Shown in pieces: positions 7,065 through 16,688 of a DNA stretch of 64,000 nucleotides. Location: the NCBI GenBank assembly GCA_016713175.1, contig JADJPQ010000001.1, positions 1,143,001-1,207,000 of the forward strand, given 5' to 3'. This DNA comes from Planctomycetota bacterium (GTDB taxonomy: Bacteria > Planctomycetota > UBA1135 > UBA2386). The position numbers were made by a program, and so were the translations under genes. Each line of letters opens with the position of its first letter. Position 1 is the first letter of the stretch. The notes below the pieces were generated by a model. The model searched no databases. It saw only the letters and a list, made by a program, of their open reading frames with translations, and was not told the DNA's origin.

Positions 7065-9296
7065 ATGTTCCGTTCCCTTGCGATCCTGCTCGGCGCTCTC
7101 GTTTCCGGGCTCTCTGTGGTGGCGCAGTCGCCGCCGGTGACCGCGGCGGGTCTGCGCTCCGCGACCGGCCTGGCCGCGGCCGGCGACCACCTGCAAGCGA
7201 TCGGTCACGCCTATTCGGCGCGGATCGATCAGGATGGCCTGCGCTACGAGCCGGGCTTGGGTGCGGCAGCGCCGGCCGCGCAGCACCTGGCGTTGTCGCT
7301 GGTCGAGATCCGCCGCGGCGACCAGGTCGTCTGGCGCAAGGGCACGCCGTCGGCACCCGTGCAGACGGGCGCGCGCCGTGCCGAACTGCCGCACGGCATC
7401 TGCCGCGAACGGCACGACGTCACCCCGGAAGGCATCGAACTGAGCCTGGAGTTCCCGGCGCCGCTGCCCGGCCACGGTGACCTGGTCGCGTCCTTCCACT
7501 GCGCCACGTCGTTGCCGGTGGTCGAACGGCAGGGAGCCGGCGCGGTGTTCCTGCTGCCGGGTGTCGGCGGCGTGTCGATCGGCGGCGTCACCGGCATCGA
7601 TGCGCACGGCACCAACACGGCCGGATCGCTGCAGGTGGTCGGCGATCGGCTCGAACTCCGGCTGCCGGGGGCGTTCGTCGAGCACGCGGCGTGGCCGCTG
7701 ATCCTCGATCCGCTGGTCGGCACGCAGTTCCTGGCCAGCACGGCGGCGTCGGTCGATTCGCAGCCCGCAGTCGCCTACGAGGCCTCCAACGACGCCTACC
7801 TGGTCGCCTACCGCTACACCGGCGCCGCCGGTTCGATGCAGATCCGCGGCTGTTTCGTCACCGGCGCCGGCACGCCGCAAGGCAGCATGGTCGTGCTCGC
7901 CACCGCGCCGTGGCTCGATGCGCCGAAGGTCGCCAACATCGCGCCGCACGACACCTTCGTCGTGGCCTGGCTCGAAGCGGCGACACCGTTCGGTACCACG
8001 GACGTGCGCGTCCGCACGGTCCGCAGTCAGTTCGGGGCGCCGGGCTCGCTTGGCACGGCGACTACCGTCGCAGCCTTCACCAGCTGCTTCGATCTGGCCG
8101 CCGGCAGTACGACGAACAACCGCGCGCTGTTGTTGCTGGGCAATGCCACCGGCGGCGGGAATGCCGAGGTCCTGTTGATGCAGCTCTCGGTGGCCGGTCC
8201 GACGGCGACCCCGCTGATCGAGAGCAGCACGGTGGTTCAGGCTCTCGGCACCCCTGTGCCCCATGTCGCCATCAGCGCCAACGCCACACTAGGCCACCAC
8301 ATGCTGGCCTGGATCGCCAGCAACACGCTGTGGACCGGCACCTGTGGTCCGACCGGCGCGCTGCTTGCCGTGCCGTTCGGCGTGGACGGTGGGGGCAACG
8401 GCTACCTGCCCCGGGCCGTCGATGTCGACGGCGCCCCGGCGGGCAATGGTGAGGCCGCGTACCTGATCGCGTACGAGTACGACAACCAGACGACCCTGGA
8501 TCGCGACGTCTGGCTGGCGCGCCAGTTCGTCTATGCCGACGGCAGCCAGGTGTTTCTCGGCTACGCCGAACTCGACGTCACGCCGGGCACCGTGCAGATG
8601 CAGCCGGCGATCGCCTGGTGCGGCTACAAGTTCGTCGCGCTGTGGGCGAGCCAGCTGCTGCAAGGCGGCGGGTTCGATGTTCGCGGCAGTGAATGGTGGT
8701 CGGACATGACGCGATGCGGCGTCACGTTCTCGCTGCTCGGCGTCAACCAGACGATCTCGCGCAGTCAGGAGATCCAGCCGGCCGTGGTCGGCAAGGCCGC
8801 CAGCGGTGGCGTCGGTGGCGACGGCCTGATCCTGTTCACCGAGGCCGACGACGGCCCGCCGTTCGCGACCGATCTGGTCGCTTCGCGCTACACCGCGCTC
8901 GGAACTGGCGGAGCCATCATCCGCCAGGGCAGCAACTGCGGCACGCCGGGGACGATCGGCACGAACGGTCCGGCGGCGCTCGGCAACACCGACTTCCGGA
9001 TCACCCTGACCGGGGCGCCGCCCGGCGGCGTGCCGTTCCTGCTGTGGAGCCTGCCCGGCGGCGAGACCACCTGCGGCGCGTGTTCGCTGTCGAACACGTT
9101 GTCGGCGGAGTTCGTGGTGCCGATCGGTGGTGCGGCCAGCTCGCCGTTCCCGTTGCCTTGCAGTTTCACCGCGTATCTCGGAGTCACGCTGCAGACGCAG
9201 TGGGCCGTGCTCGCCAGCGGCCAGAGTCCGTGCGCCGGATTCCCGGGCCTCAACCTGTCCTTCACCCAACGCCAGCGCTTCACGCTCGGCAACTGA
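7065..9296 (+). CDS. Large exported protein, tandem paralogue B
   Basis: A 743-residue exported protein starting at ATG 7065 with a signal peptide (MFRSLAILLGALVSGLSVVA). The architecture matches the preceding gene: a beta domain of about 215 residues ending WPLILDPLVG, a propeller-like middle of recurrent AYEASNDAYLVAYRY-type blades, and a C-terminal domain beginning QGSNCGTPGTIGTNGPAALG with ITLTGAPPGGVPFLLWSLPG. That last domain is common at the ends of planctomycete exported proteins. The shared layout supports tandem duplication. The next gene starts 8 nt downstream. Surface location is inferred; function unknown. Confidence 0.75.
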   Translation: MFRSLAILLGALVSGLSVVAQSPPVTAAGLRSATGLAAAGDHLQAIGHAYSARIDQDGLRYEPGLGAAAPAAQHLALSLVEIRRGDQVVWRKGTPSAPVQTGARRAELPHGICRERHDVTPEGIELSLEFPAPLPGHGDLVASFHCATSLPVVERQGAGAVFLLPGVGGVSIGGVTGIDAHGTNTAGSLQVVGDRLELRLPGAFVEHAAWPLILDPLVGTQFLASTAASVDSQPAVAYEASNDAYLVAYRYTGAAGSMQIRGCFVTGAGTPQGSMVVLATAPWLDAPKVANIAPHDTFVVAWLEAATPFGTTDVRVRTVRSQFGAPGSLGTATTVAAFTSCFDLAAGSTTNNRALLLLGNATGGGNAEVLLMQLSVAGPTATPLIESSTVVQALGTPVPHVAISANATLGHHMLAWIASNTLWTGTCGPTGALLAVPFGVDGGGNGYLPRAVDVDGAPAGNGEAAYLIAYEYDNQTTLDRDVWLARQFVYADGSQVFLGYAELDVTPGTVQMQPAIAWCGYKFVALWASQLLQGGGFDVRGSEWWSDMTRCGVTFSLLGVNQTISRSQEIQPAVVGKAASGGVGGDGLILFTEADDGPPFATDLVASRYTALGTGGAIIRQGSNCGTPGTIGTNGPAALGNTDFRITLTGAPPGGVPFLLWSLPGGETTCGACSLSNTLSAEFVVPIGGAASSPFPLPCSFTAYLGVTLQTQWAVLASGQSPCAGFPGLNLSFTQRQRFTLGN

Positions 9297-9304
9297 TCTT
9301 CCCC

Positions 9305-11929
9305 ATGCACCGTCTCGTCCTGGTTTCGTTCGTGATGCTGGCCGCCTGCCAGCAAGTGTCGGAGCCTCTGGTCACCACGCCGGCGGCACCCGGGTTCACC
9401 AATGCTCCGGGTCGTACCGAATGGTTGTTGCAGCGCTGGCGCGACGAGCACGGCCGCCTGCCGACCGCCGCCGATCTCGCTGCCGCACGCGCGCAGTTCC
9501 GCGCGGTCGATGCGAACGCCGACCTGCTCGAGGATCCGAACGTGCAGCGGACGTCGTGGGTGTCGCGTGGGGCCGACAACGTCGGTGGCCGCGCGCGTCC
9601 GATCGTCATCCATCCGACGAGGCCGTGGCGCATCTGGTGTGGAGCGGCCAGCGGCGGCGTCTGGCGTTCGGACACGTACGGCAGCAACTGGCAGCCGCTC
9701 GCCGATGCCATGGGCAATCTCGCGATCGCCAGCCTGGTGCTGAGCCCGGCGGATCCGAACGTGCTGTATGCCGGCACCGGCGAGATCTTCAGCGGCGATG
9801 CGGTCGCAGGCGCAGGCATCTGGAAGAGCCTCGATGGCGGTGACACCTGGTCGTTGCTGACCGCTACCGCCGCGTTTGGCAGCGTCACCCGGCTGGCGAT
9901 CTCGCCGGCGAATGCCAGCATCGTGCTGGCGGCGACCACCACGGGCTTGCACCGTTCGACCAACGGTGGCACCACCTGGAGCACGGTGATCGCGAGCGTG
10001 AACGCCTGGCAGGTGCTGTTCAGTCCCAATCACGGCGATCGCTGCATCGCGGCGATGACGGACGGCACGGCGGCCTCCGTGCGTTACTCGTTCGACAGCG
10101 GCGCGACCTGGACCACCACGACCTACGCGCGCACCAACGGTCGGTGCGAACTCGCCTATGCCAAGGCGACCAGCAACCGGCTGTTCGCGGCCGCCCAAGA
10201 GGCCGGTGGCGAGCTGTGGCGCAGCAACGACGGTGGTCTCACCTGGACCCAGATGGCGGCGGCCGGGTTGACCGGAGCCGGCGAGCAGATCGACTACAAC
10301 AACTGCATCTGGGTGGATCCCACCGACAGCAACAAGCTCGTCGTCGGCTGGGTCTCGATGTATCGCAGCACCGACGGTGGCGCGACGTTCTCGGTGATTG
10401 CGCCGGGCGGCGGCTACGTGATCGACGAGGACCCGCCGCACTCGGACTTCCATTCGATCGTGGCGGATCCGGGCTACAACGGCACCACCAACAAGCTCGT
10501 CTACGTCAGCAACGACGGCGGCATCTACCGGACCAGCGACATCCTCTCGGTGTCGTCGACGGCGGGCTGGTCGCGCCGGCGTGACACGCTGAGGACGACG
10601 CAGTTCTACGGCGTCGCCGGGCACGGCAACGGCAAGCTGGCGGGCGGCACGCAGGACAACGGTACGTTCGCGGTGACCAGGACCGATCCGCGTGCACGGC
10701 GTCTCACGGGTGGCGACGGCGGTCCGTGCGTGATCGACCCGGTCGAGCCGGACCGCGTGTGGACGCAGACGCAGTTCCGCAACGTCTGGCGGCACGATGG
10801 CGTCGTGGAGACGCACATCGGCAACGGGCTCGAACAGGCGGATGGCACCTGCACGAGCTTCATCGCGCCGCTGGAACTCGATCCCAACGACCGGCGGCGG
10901 CTCTACTCCGGCGGCTGCACGCTGTGGCGGACCGTCGATTCGACCGCGGCCAGCGTGACCTGGGTGGCCGTCAAGCCCTCGACCGGCGCCGCGATCTCGG
11001 CGATCGCCATCGCGCCGTCCAACTCCGACATCGTCTGGGTCGGCGACGGCAACGGCGCGGTCTATCGCACGGCGAACGCCACCGCGGCGACTCCGACGTG
11101 GGTGACGATCGACGATGGCGCCAACGTCGGAACGTTGCCGAACCGGTTCGTCAGCGACATTGCCATCCATCACACCAACCCGCAGCAGGTCTGGGTGGTG
11201 TTCGGCGGCTTCGCGGCCAACAACGTGCAGCGCACGACCGACAACGGCGCCAACTGGACTTCGCGCCAGGGCAGCGGCGCCACCGCCTTGCCGAATGCGC
11301 CGGTCCTGACCATCGCGCAGCACCCGCACCTCGCGGACACGTTCTACGTCGGCACCGAAGTCGGCGTGTTCGACACTCACGATGGCGGCGCCGCCTGGTC
11401 GACCACCAACGAGGGGCCGGCCGACGTCCGGTGCGCTGATCTGAAGTTCATTCCCGGGACGTCGACGCTGTTGCTCGGCAGCTACGGCCGTGGCCTGTGG
11501 ACCGCCGACCTGACCGCGCCCGGGACCCGGGACATCGGCGCCGGCTGTGCCGGCAGCAACGGCACGCCGGTGCTCGCCGCGACCGCGCCGCGCCTTGGTC
11601 TGAACAGCACGCTGACCCTGACGGGTCGGGTGGCGAACCAGCCGGTGTGGCTGCTGCAGGGCTCGTCGCGGTTCACCTGGCTCGGCAACCTGTTGCCGTT
11701 CGAGATGACGCCGCTCGGCGCCGCCGGATGCCGTCTGCGCGTGGCGCCCGAACTGATCCGTGACTGGAGTGTCTCTGGCAGCGGCACGTTGCAGTTGTCG
11801 CTGCCGATCGGCAGCAGTCCGGCGCTGCTCGGCCAGCAGTTCTGGCTGCAGGCGGCGGTCGCCGATCCTGGGCGCAATGCGTTCGGCCACGTGTTCTCCA
11901 ACGGCATCGAGATGACGATCGGGTCGTAG
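9305..11929 (+). CDS. BNR/sialidase-type (sortilin-like) beta-propeller lipoprotein
   Basis: An 874-residue lipoprotein starting at ATG 9305 (MHRLVLVSFVMLAACQQ, lipobox LAAC). Many Asp-box/BNR repeats are visible (for example SLDGGDTWSLL, STNGGTTWSTV, SNDGGLTWTQM, TTDNGANWTS), as in sialidase-fold and VPS10/sortilin-like propellers, here probably two propellers in series (about residues 95-740). The last 130 residues (GAGCAGSNGTPVL onward) are a separate beta domain like those closing the two preceding genes. Asp-box propellers bind or cleave glycans or peptides; no sialidase Arg triad is evident, so a binding role is more likely. Confidence 0.8.
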   Translation: MHRLVLVSFVMLAACQQVSEPLVTTPAAPGFTNAPGRTEWLLQRWRDEHGRLPTAADLAAARAQFRAVDANADLLEDPNVQRTSWVSRGADNVGGRARPIVIHPTRPWRIWCGAASGGVWRSDTYGSNWQPLADAMGNLAIASLVLSPADPNVLYAGTGEIFSGDAVAGAGIWKSLDGGDTWSLLTATAAFGSVTRLAISPANASIVLAATTTGLHRSTNGGTTWSTVIASVNAWQVLFSPNHGDRCIAAMTDGTAASVRYSFDSGATWTTTTYARTNGRCELAYAKATSNRLFAAAQEAGGELWRSNDGGLTWTQMAAAGLTGAGEQIDYNNCIWVDPTDSNKLVVGWVSMYRSTDGGATFSVIAPGGGYVIDEDPPHSDFHSIVADPGYNGTTNKLVYVSNDGGIYRTSDILSVSSTAGWSRRRDTLRTTQFYGVAGHGNGKLAGGTQDNGTFAVTRTDPRARRLTGGDGGPCVIDPVEPDRVWTQTQFRNVWRHDGVVETHIGNGLEQADGTCTSFIAPLELDPNDRRRLYSGGCTLWRTVDSTAASVTWVAVKPSTGAAISAIAIAPSNSDIVWVGDGNGAVYRTANATAATPTWVTIDDGANVGTLPNRFVSDIAIHHTNPQQVWVVFGGFAANNVQRTTDNGANWTSRQGSGATALPNAPVLTIAQHPHLADTFYVGTEVGVFDTHDGGAAWSTTNEGPADVRCADLKFIPGTSTLLLGSYGRGLWTADLTAPGTRDIGAGCAGSNGTPVLAATAPRLGLNSTLTLTGRVANQPVWLLQGSSRFTWLGNLLPFEMTPLGAAGCRLRVAPELIRDWSVSGSGTLQLSLPIGSSPALLGQQFWLQAAVADPGRNAFGHVFSNGIEMTIGS

Positions 11930-12272
11930 GCGCGGGACGGGTCGCTCCGGGGCTTGGTCAGTGCTTCCGGATCCAGCCTCGTCGTACCGTCGCCGATCGA
12001 CCTATCACTGGATTGCAACTCGGCAAGATCTCGTCACTACGCCGAGGATCGCCATGCCGCTCCACAGGCCGTGCGTTCGTGGCCTGGGCTGGCGAGTGAC
12101 TCAGGCACCTGGGGCTCTCGTGTGGCGCACGGACGCGCGCTCTCGCGGTGGGCGCGCTGCCGAGGTCGTCGTCGGCGGCGAGTCGAGCCGCTGCAGGCGC
12201 GCGGCAGTATGGGCGGTAGCGCTCGCCGCCCCGGCGTTGCCGCGGCATACTGCTTCGCCCCCGATCACGCCC
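11930..12272. other. 343-nt intergenic region upstream of leuS
   Basis: No credible gene lies between the BNR lipoprotein stop and the leuS start. The plus-frame continuation of leuS upstream of 12273 is Arg-rich and lacks family character. I looked for a T-box leader (specifier stem plus T-box sequence) and saw neither; there is no clear rho-independent terminator with a T-run. It probably carries the leuS promoter. Confidence 0.5.
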
Positions 12273-14888
12273 ATGGCCGAGAAGCAGACTTACGATCCCG
12301 CCACCATCGAACCGAAGTGGCAGCAGTTCTGGGCCGAACACAAGGTGTTCGCCGCGAAGAACCCCGGTGAGCCGGGGTTCGATGCCAGGAAGCCGAAGTT
12401 CTACGCGCTGGACATGTTCCCGTATCCGTCGGCGGCCGGCCTGCACGTCGGTCATCCGGAGGGCTACACGGCGACCGACATCGTGTCGCGCTTCAAGCGG
12501 GCCAAGGGCTTCAACGTGCTGCACCCGATGGGCTGGGATGCTTTCGGCCTGCCAGCCGAGCAGTACGCGATCCAGACCAACACCCATCCGGCGATCACCA
12601 CCGAGCGCAACATCGGCACGTTCCGCCGCCAACTGCAGCGGCTCGGCTTCAGCTACGACTGGGATCGCGAGTTCGCGACCAGCGATCCGGCGTACTTCCG
12701 GTGGACGCAGTGGATCTTCAAGAAACTGCACGAACGCGGTCTCGCCTACGAGTCGAACGCGCCGGTCTGGTGGTGCGAGGAACTCGGCACCGTGCTGTCC
12801 AACGACGAGGTCGTCGGCGGTCGCAGCGAACGCGGCAACCATCCATGTGAACGGCGGCCGCTGCGGCAGTGGGTGCTGAAGATCACCGACTACGCCGAAC
12901 GCTTGCTGACCGAACTCGATCCGCTCGACTGGAGCGAGTCGCTGAAGACGATGCAGCGCGAGTGGATCGGTCGCAGCGAAGGCGCCGAGATCGACTTCGA
13001 CGTCGAAGGCCACGCTGGCACGAAGATCCGCGTGTTCACCACGCGGCCCGACACACTGTTTGGCGCGTCGTTCATGGTGCTGTCACCCGAGCATCCGCTG
13101 GTGGCGAAGATCACCACGCCGGCGTGCAGGGCTGCGATCGACGACTACGTCAGGATGGCGGCCGGCAAGAGCGAACTCGAACGCACCGAGCTGGCCAAGG
13201 ACAAGACCGGCGTGTTCACCGGTGCCTACGCGTTGAATCCACTGTTTGGCGAGGGTGATCCTCGGCAGCGGATCCCGGTGTGGATCGCCGACTATGTGAT
13301 CGTCAGCTACGGCACTGGCGCGATCATGGCGGTGCCGGCCGGCGATGAGCGCGACTTCGAGTTCGCGACCAGGTTCGGGCTGCCGGTGCCCGGCATCTTC
13401 GCGCCAGAAACCGGCGATGCCGAACACGATGCGGCGGTCGCGGCGGGCAGGAAGTGCGTCGCCGGCGAAGTGCCGTATGCCGCCCACTGCCGCACGGCGG
13501 ATGGCCTGGCATTGGCCGGCAAGTCGAAGGTGGCGGCGGTCACGGCGGTGATCGACTGGTTGCGCGCGCGCGGTCGCGGCGAAGCCAAGACGACCTTCAA
13601 GATGCGCGACTGGTTGTTCTCGCGGCAGCGCTACTGGGGCGAGCCATTTCCGGTGCTGCACACCGAGGACGGGGTCGAACTGATGGCCGACGAGGCTTTG
13701 CCGGTGACCTTGCCGCAGATGGCGGACTTCAAGCCCGGTGGCCAGCCGGAGTCGCCGTTGATCCGCGCGCGCGAGTGGGTGGCCACCAAGGACAGCAAGG
13801 GGCGGCCAGCGCAACGCGAGATCAACACGATGCCGGGCGCTGCGGGCTCGAGCTGGTACTTCCTGCGCTTCTGCGATCCGAAGAACGAACGCGAGTTCTG
13901 CAGCAAGGCGGCGTCGGACTACTGGTTGCCGGTCGACTTGTACGTCGGTGGTACCGAGCACGCCGTCGGCCACCTGCTGTACTCGCGCTTTTGGACCAAG
14001 GTGCTGCACGACCTCGGGCTCGTGCGCGTCAACGAGCCGTTCTTCAAGCTCTACAATCAGGGCATGATCCAGTCGTTTGCCTGGCAGGACGGGCGCGGCG
14101 CGATCGTGATGCCGACGGACGTCCGCGAGGACGGCGATGCCGGGTTCCACAAGGACACTGGCGAGGCGCTGACGAAGATCATCACCAAGATGAGCAAGCG
14201 TTACGGCAACGTCGTCAACCCGGACGACGTCGTCGGTGAATACGGTGCCGACACGCTGCGGTTGTACGAGATGTACATGGGGCCGCTGGCCGACAGCAAA
14301 CCGTGGAACCCCAAGGACGTGCCCGGTGTGCACCGTTTCCTCGGCCGGGTCTGGCGGCTGTGCGTGCCCGAGGATCCGGCGGCCGGCGCGCAGCACACCT
14401 GGTTGCGCCAGGACCGCGCTGGCGATCCGGCGCTCGAGAAGCTGCTGCAGAGGTGCATCCACAAGGTCGAAGGCGATGTCGAACGGCTGGCGTTCAACAC
14501 CGCGATCGCCGCGATGATGATCTTCGTCAACGAGGCGACCGGGCGGATGGATGGGTTGTCGCGCGACCAGCTGCGGCGGTTCGTGCAGGTGCTGGCGCCG
14601 TTCGCGCCGCATCTGGCGGAAGAACTGTGGCAACGGCTCGGCGGTCAGGGCCTGCTGGCGTATGCGAACTGGCCGTTGGTCGATCCGCAGGCGCTGGTCG
14701 ACGACGAAGTCGAGATCGCCGTGCAGGTGCTCGGCAAGGTCCGCGGTCGGGCGGTGGTGCCCACCGGCGCCGGCAACGACGTGCTGCTGGCAGCGGCGCG
14801 CGCGGCGGTGGCCGCGCAACTCGAGGGCAAGACGATCGTCAAGGAGATCGTGGTGCCCGGCAAGCTGGTCAACTTCGTGGTGAAGTGA
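12273..14888 (+). CDS. leuS: Leucyl-tRNA synthetase
   Basis: An 871-residue class I aminoacyl-tRNA synthetase that charges tRNA-Leu in the cytoplasm; the E. coli enzyme is about 860 residues. ATG 12273 is chosen because MAEKQTYDPATIEPKWQQFW is the usual LeuRS N-terminus. The HIGH signature appears as HVGH in FPYPSAAGLHVGHPEGY (about residue 50), the CP1 editing domain contains TTRPDTLFGASF, and the KMSKS loop is KMSKRYGNVVNPDDVV (about residue 640). The C-terminal anticodon-binding and VQVLGKVRGR regions are present. No missing key residue was noticed. Confidence 0.97.
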   Translation: MAEKQTYDPATIEPKWQQFWAEHKVFAAKNPGEPGFDARKPKFYALDMFPYPSAAGLHVGHPEGYTATDIVSRFKRAKGFNVLHPMGWDAFGLPAEQYAIQTNTHPAITTERNIGTFRRQLQRLGFSYDWDREFATSDPAYFRWTQWIFKKLHERGLAYESNAPVWWCEELGTVLSNDEVVGGRSERGNHPCERRPLRQWVLKITDYAERLLTELDPLDWSESLKTMQREWIGRSEGAEIDFDVEGHAGTKIRVFTTRPDTLFGASFMVLSPEHPLVAKITTPACRAAIDDYVRMAAGKSELERTELAKDKTGVFTGAYALNPLFGEGDPRQRIPVWIADYVIVSYGTGAIMAVPAGDERDFEFATRFGLPVPGIFAPETGDAEHDAAVAAGRKCVAGEVPYAAHCRTADGLALAGKSKVAAVTAVIDWLRARGRGEAKTTFKMRDWLFSRQRYWGEPFPVLHTEDGVELMADEALPVTLPQMADFKPGGQPESPLIRAREWVATKDSKGRPAQREINTMPGAAGSSWYFLRFCDPKNEREFCSKAASDYWLPVDLYVGGTEHAVGHLLYSRFWTKVLHDLGLVRVNEPFFKLYNQGMIQSFAWQDGRGAIVMPTDVREDGDAGFHKDTGEALTKIITKMSKRYGNVVNPDDVVGEYGADTLRLYEMYMGPLADSKPWNPKDVPGVHRFLGRVWRLCVPEDPAAGAQHTWLRQDRAGDPALEKLLQRCIHKVEGDVERLAFNTAIAAMMIFVNEATGRMDGLSRDQLRRFVQVLAPFAPHLAEELWQRLGGQGLLAYANWPLVDPQALVDDEVEIAVQVLGKVRGRAVVPTGAGNDVLLAAARAAVAAQLEGKTIVKEIVVPGKLVNFVVK

Positions 14889-14904
14889 ACGGCATCGTCG
14901 CCGC

Positions 14905-16584
14905 TCACTCCGCCCGCGCGACCGCCAGCACATCCTCGAGCGTGACCAGCCCCTGCTGCGCCTTCAGCAGCCCATCCAGCAGCAAGCGCCGATAACCGGC
15001 CGCGACCGCCGCCGCCTCCAGTTCGTGCTCGGGCGCGTTGCGCGAGATCAGGTTGGCGACCTCGGTGTTCACGTACATCACCTCGTGGATCGCCACCCGG
15101 CCGCGCTTGCCGCGGTTGCGGCACGACTTGCAGCCGGTGCCCTTCATCAGGCCCTTGGGCGGCTGTTTGGCATCGAGGCCGAACGCCTCCATCATCTCCG
15201 GCGATGCCGTCGTCGGCTTGGCGCAGTCCGGACAGATCTTCGGCACCAGCCGCTGGCCGACGATCGCGCGCAGCGCCGGACCGAGCAGGTAGGGCGCCAC
15301 GCTCATGTCGGTCAACCGGTGCACCGACGAGATCGCGTCGTTGGTGTGCAACGTGCTCAGCACCATGTGGCCGGTCAGCGCCGCCTGGATCGCGATCCCC
15401 GCGGTCTCGGCATCGCGGATCTCGCCGATCATCACCACGTCCGGGTCCTGACGCAGGATCGAACGCAGCGCCTTGGCGAACGTGCGGTCGGCCTTGACGT
15501 CGACCTGCACCTGCGTGGTGCCGGCCATCTCGTACTCGACCGGATCCTCGACGGTGACCAGGTTGCAATCCGGCGTGTTCAGCTCGGCCATCGCCGTGTA
15601 CAGCGTCGTGGTCTTGCCGGACCCGGTCGGTCCGGTCAGCAGCACGATGCCGTTCGGCGCCGTGTAGCCCTTGCGGAACAGCGCCAGGTTGTGATCCGAC
15701 ATGCCGAGTTTGGCAGGATCGAGCGTGACGCCGCCGCGGTTCAGCACGCGGAGCACCGCCTTCTCGCCGAGGACGGAAGGCAGCACCGACACGCGCATCT
15801 CGACCCGTTCATTCACCGCGAAGCGACCGTCCTGCGGCTTGCGGCTCTCGCCGATGTCCATGCCGGAGATCACCTTGATGCGCGCGATCACGGCACGGTG
15901 CAGACCGGTCGGCAGCGTGTGGATCGTGTCGAGCGCGCCGTCGACGCGGATGCGAACGCGGAGTCCGTCGCGCTGCGGCTCGATGTGCAGGTCGCTGCAG
16001 CCGGCGCGCAGGCCTTCGTCGATCAGGTAGTCGACCAGCTGGATGACGGCGTCGTCACCGACGACTGTGCGCAGCTTCTCGGCGTCATTGACCGCAGTGA
16101 GGTCGATCTCGGACTTCTGCAGGCGCGCGATCAGGCCTTCGATGCCGGTGCGGCCCTTCTCCAGCCGTTCCAGCGCCTTCGCAATCGCTTCCGGCGCGGC
16201 CATCACGACCTGCACCGGCATGCCGGTGATCTCCTGGATCGCGTCGACCGCCATGATGTCGAACGGGTTCTTGAGCACCACGCTCAGGATCCCGTCGGCC
16301 TCCTCGACCGGCACCGCGGCATAGCGCCGGGCGACGTCGAGCGGCAGCTTGTGCATCACCCGCGGATCGAGGCTGCGTTCGTCGAGCGGATGGAACGGCA
16401 GGCCGAGCAACTGCGCCCAGACGCGGAAGCCGCCGTTCAGTGGCAGGATGCCGAGCTTGGCCAGCGTGGCCAGATTCTCGGCTTCGTTGCCCTGGACGTC
16501 GCGGAGGACTTCCTTCAGCAGGCGTGGATCCTGATCGGCTTCCTCGGCCAGGGCCTGCAGCAGCGACGGGTTCGCGATCACCAC
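14905..16584 (-). CDS. gspE: Type II secretion / type IV pilus assembly ATPase (GspE/PilB)
   Basis: About 559 residues, read from a GTG at 16584 (a second GTG follows immediately; upstream sequence lacks family character). An N-terminal MshEN-like region precedes the AAA core: Walker A GPTGSGKTTT, Asp box (TVEDPVEYE), Walker B-like MIGEIRDAETA and the His box (LTGHMVLSTLHTNDA). The zinc tetracysteine is intact (CPDC, then CKSC). The enzyme powers pseudopilus or pilus assembly from the inner-membrane cytoplasmic face. It is transcribed away from the gspG-led gene series with about 100 nt between them, so the promoters probably sit back to back. Confidence 0.93.
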   Translation of the reverse strand: MVIANPSLLQALAEEADQDPRLLKEVLRDVQGNEAENLATLAKLGILPLNGGFRVWAQLLGLPFHPLDERSLDPRVMHKLPLDVARRYAAVPVEEADGILSVVLKNPFDIMAVDAIQEITGMPVQVVMAAPEAIAKALERLEKGRTGIEGLIARLQKSEIDLTAVNDAEKLRTVVGDDAVIQLVDYLIDEGLRAGCSDLHIEPQRDGLRVRIRVDGALDTIHTLPTGLHRAVIARIKVISGMDIGESRKPQDGRFAVNERVEMRVSVLPSVLGEKAVLRVLNRGGVTLDPAKLGMSDHNLALFRKGYTAPNGIVLLTGPTGSGKTTTLYTAMAELNTPDCNLVTVEDPVEYEMAGTTQVQVDVKADRTFAKALRSILRQDPDVVMIGEIRDAETAGIAIQAALTGHMVLSTLHTNDAISSVHRLTDMSVAPYLLGPALRAIVGQRLVPKICPDCAKPTTASPEMMEAFGLDAKQPPKGLMKGTGCKSCRNRGKRGRVAIHEVMYVNTEVANLISRNAPEHELEAAAVAAGYRRLLLDGLLKAQQGLVTLEDVLAVARAE

Positions 16585-16688
16585 GAGACTGGATCGGCAG
16601 CCCCGGGGCGGTGACCTGAGGCGACCGCGGGGCGGGGCGTCGGGGAAACACCTAAAGTCCGGTACAAGACGCAAACGATAGGCTCGGC

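Noticed and set aside
8888..11890. A 1000-codon minus-strand open frame opposite the BNR lipoprotein
   Set aside because: Arg/Ala/Gly-rich composition with no domain motif; it lies antisense to a gene with clear Asp-box repeats and is a GC-driven shadow.
11930..12272. T-box or other riboswitch in front of leuS
   Set aside because: No T-box sequence or specifier-type stem was visible by eye; the region is only GC-rich intergenic.
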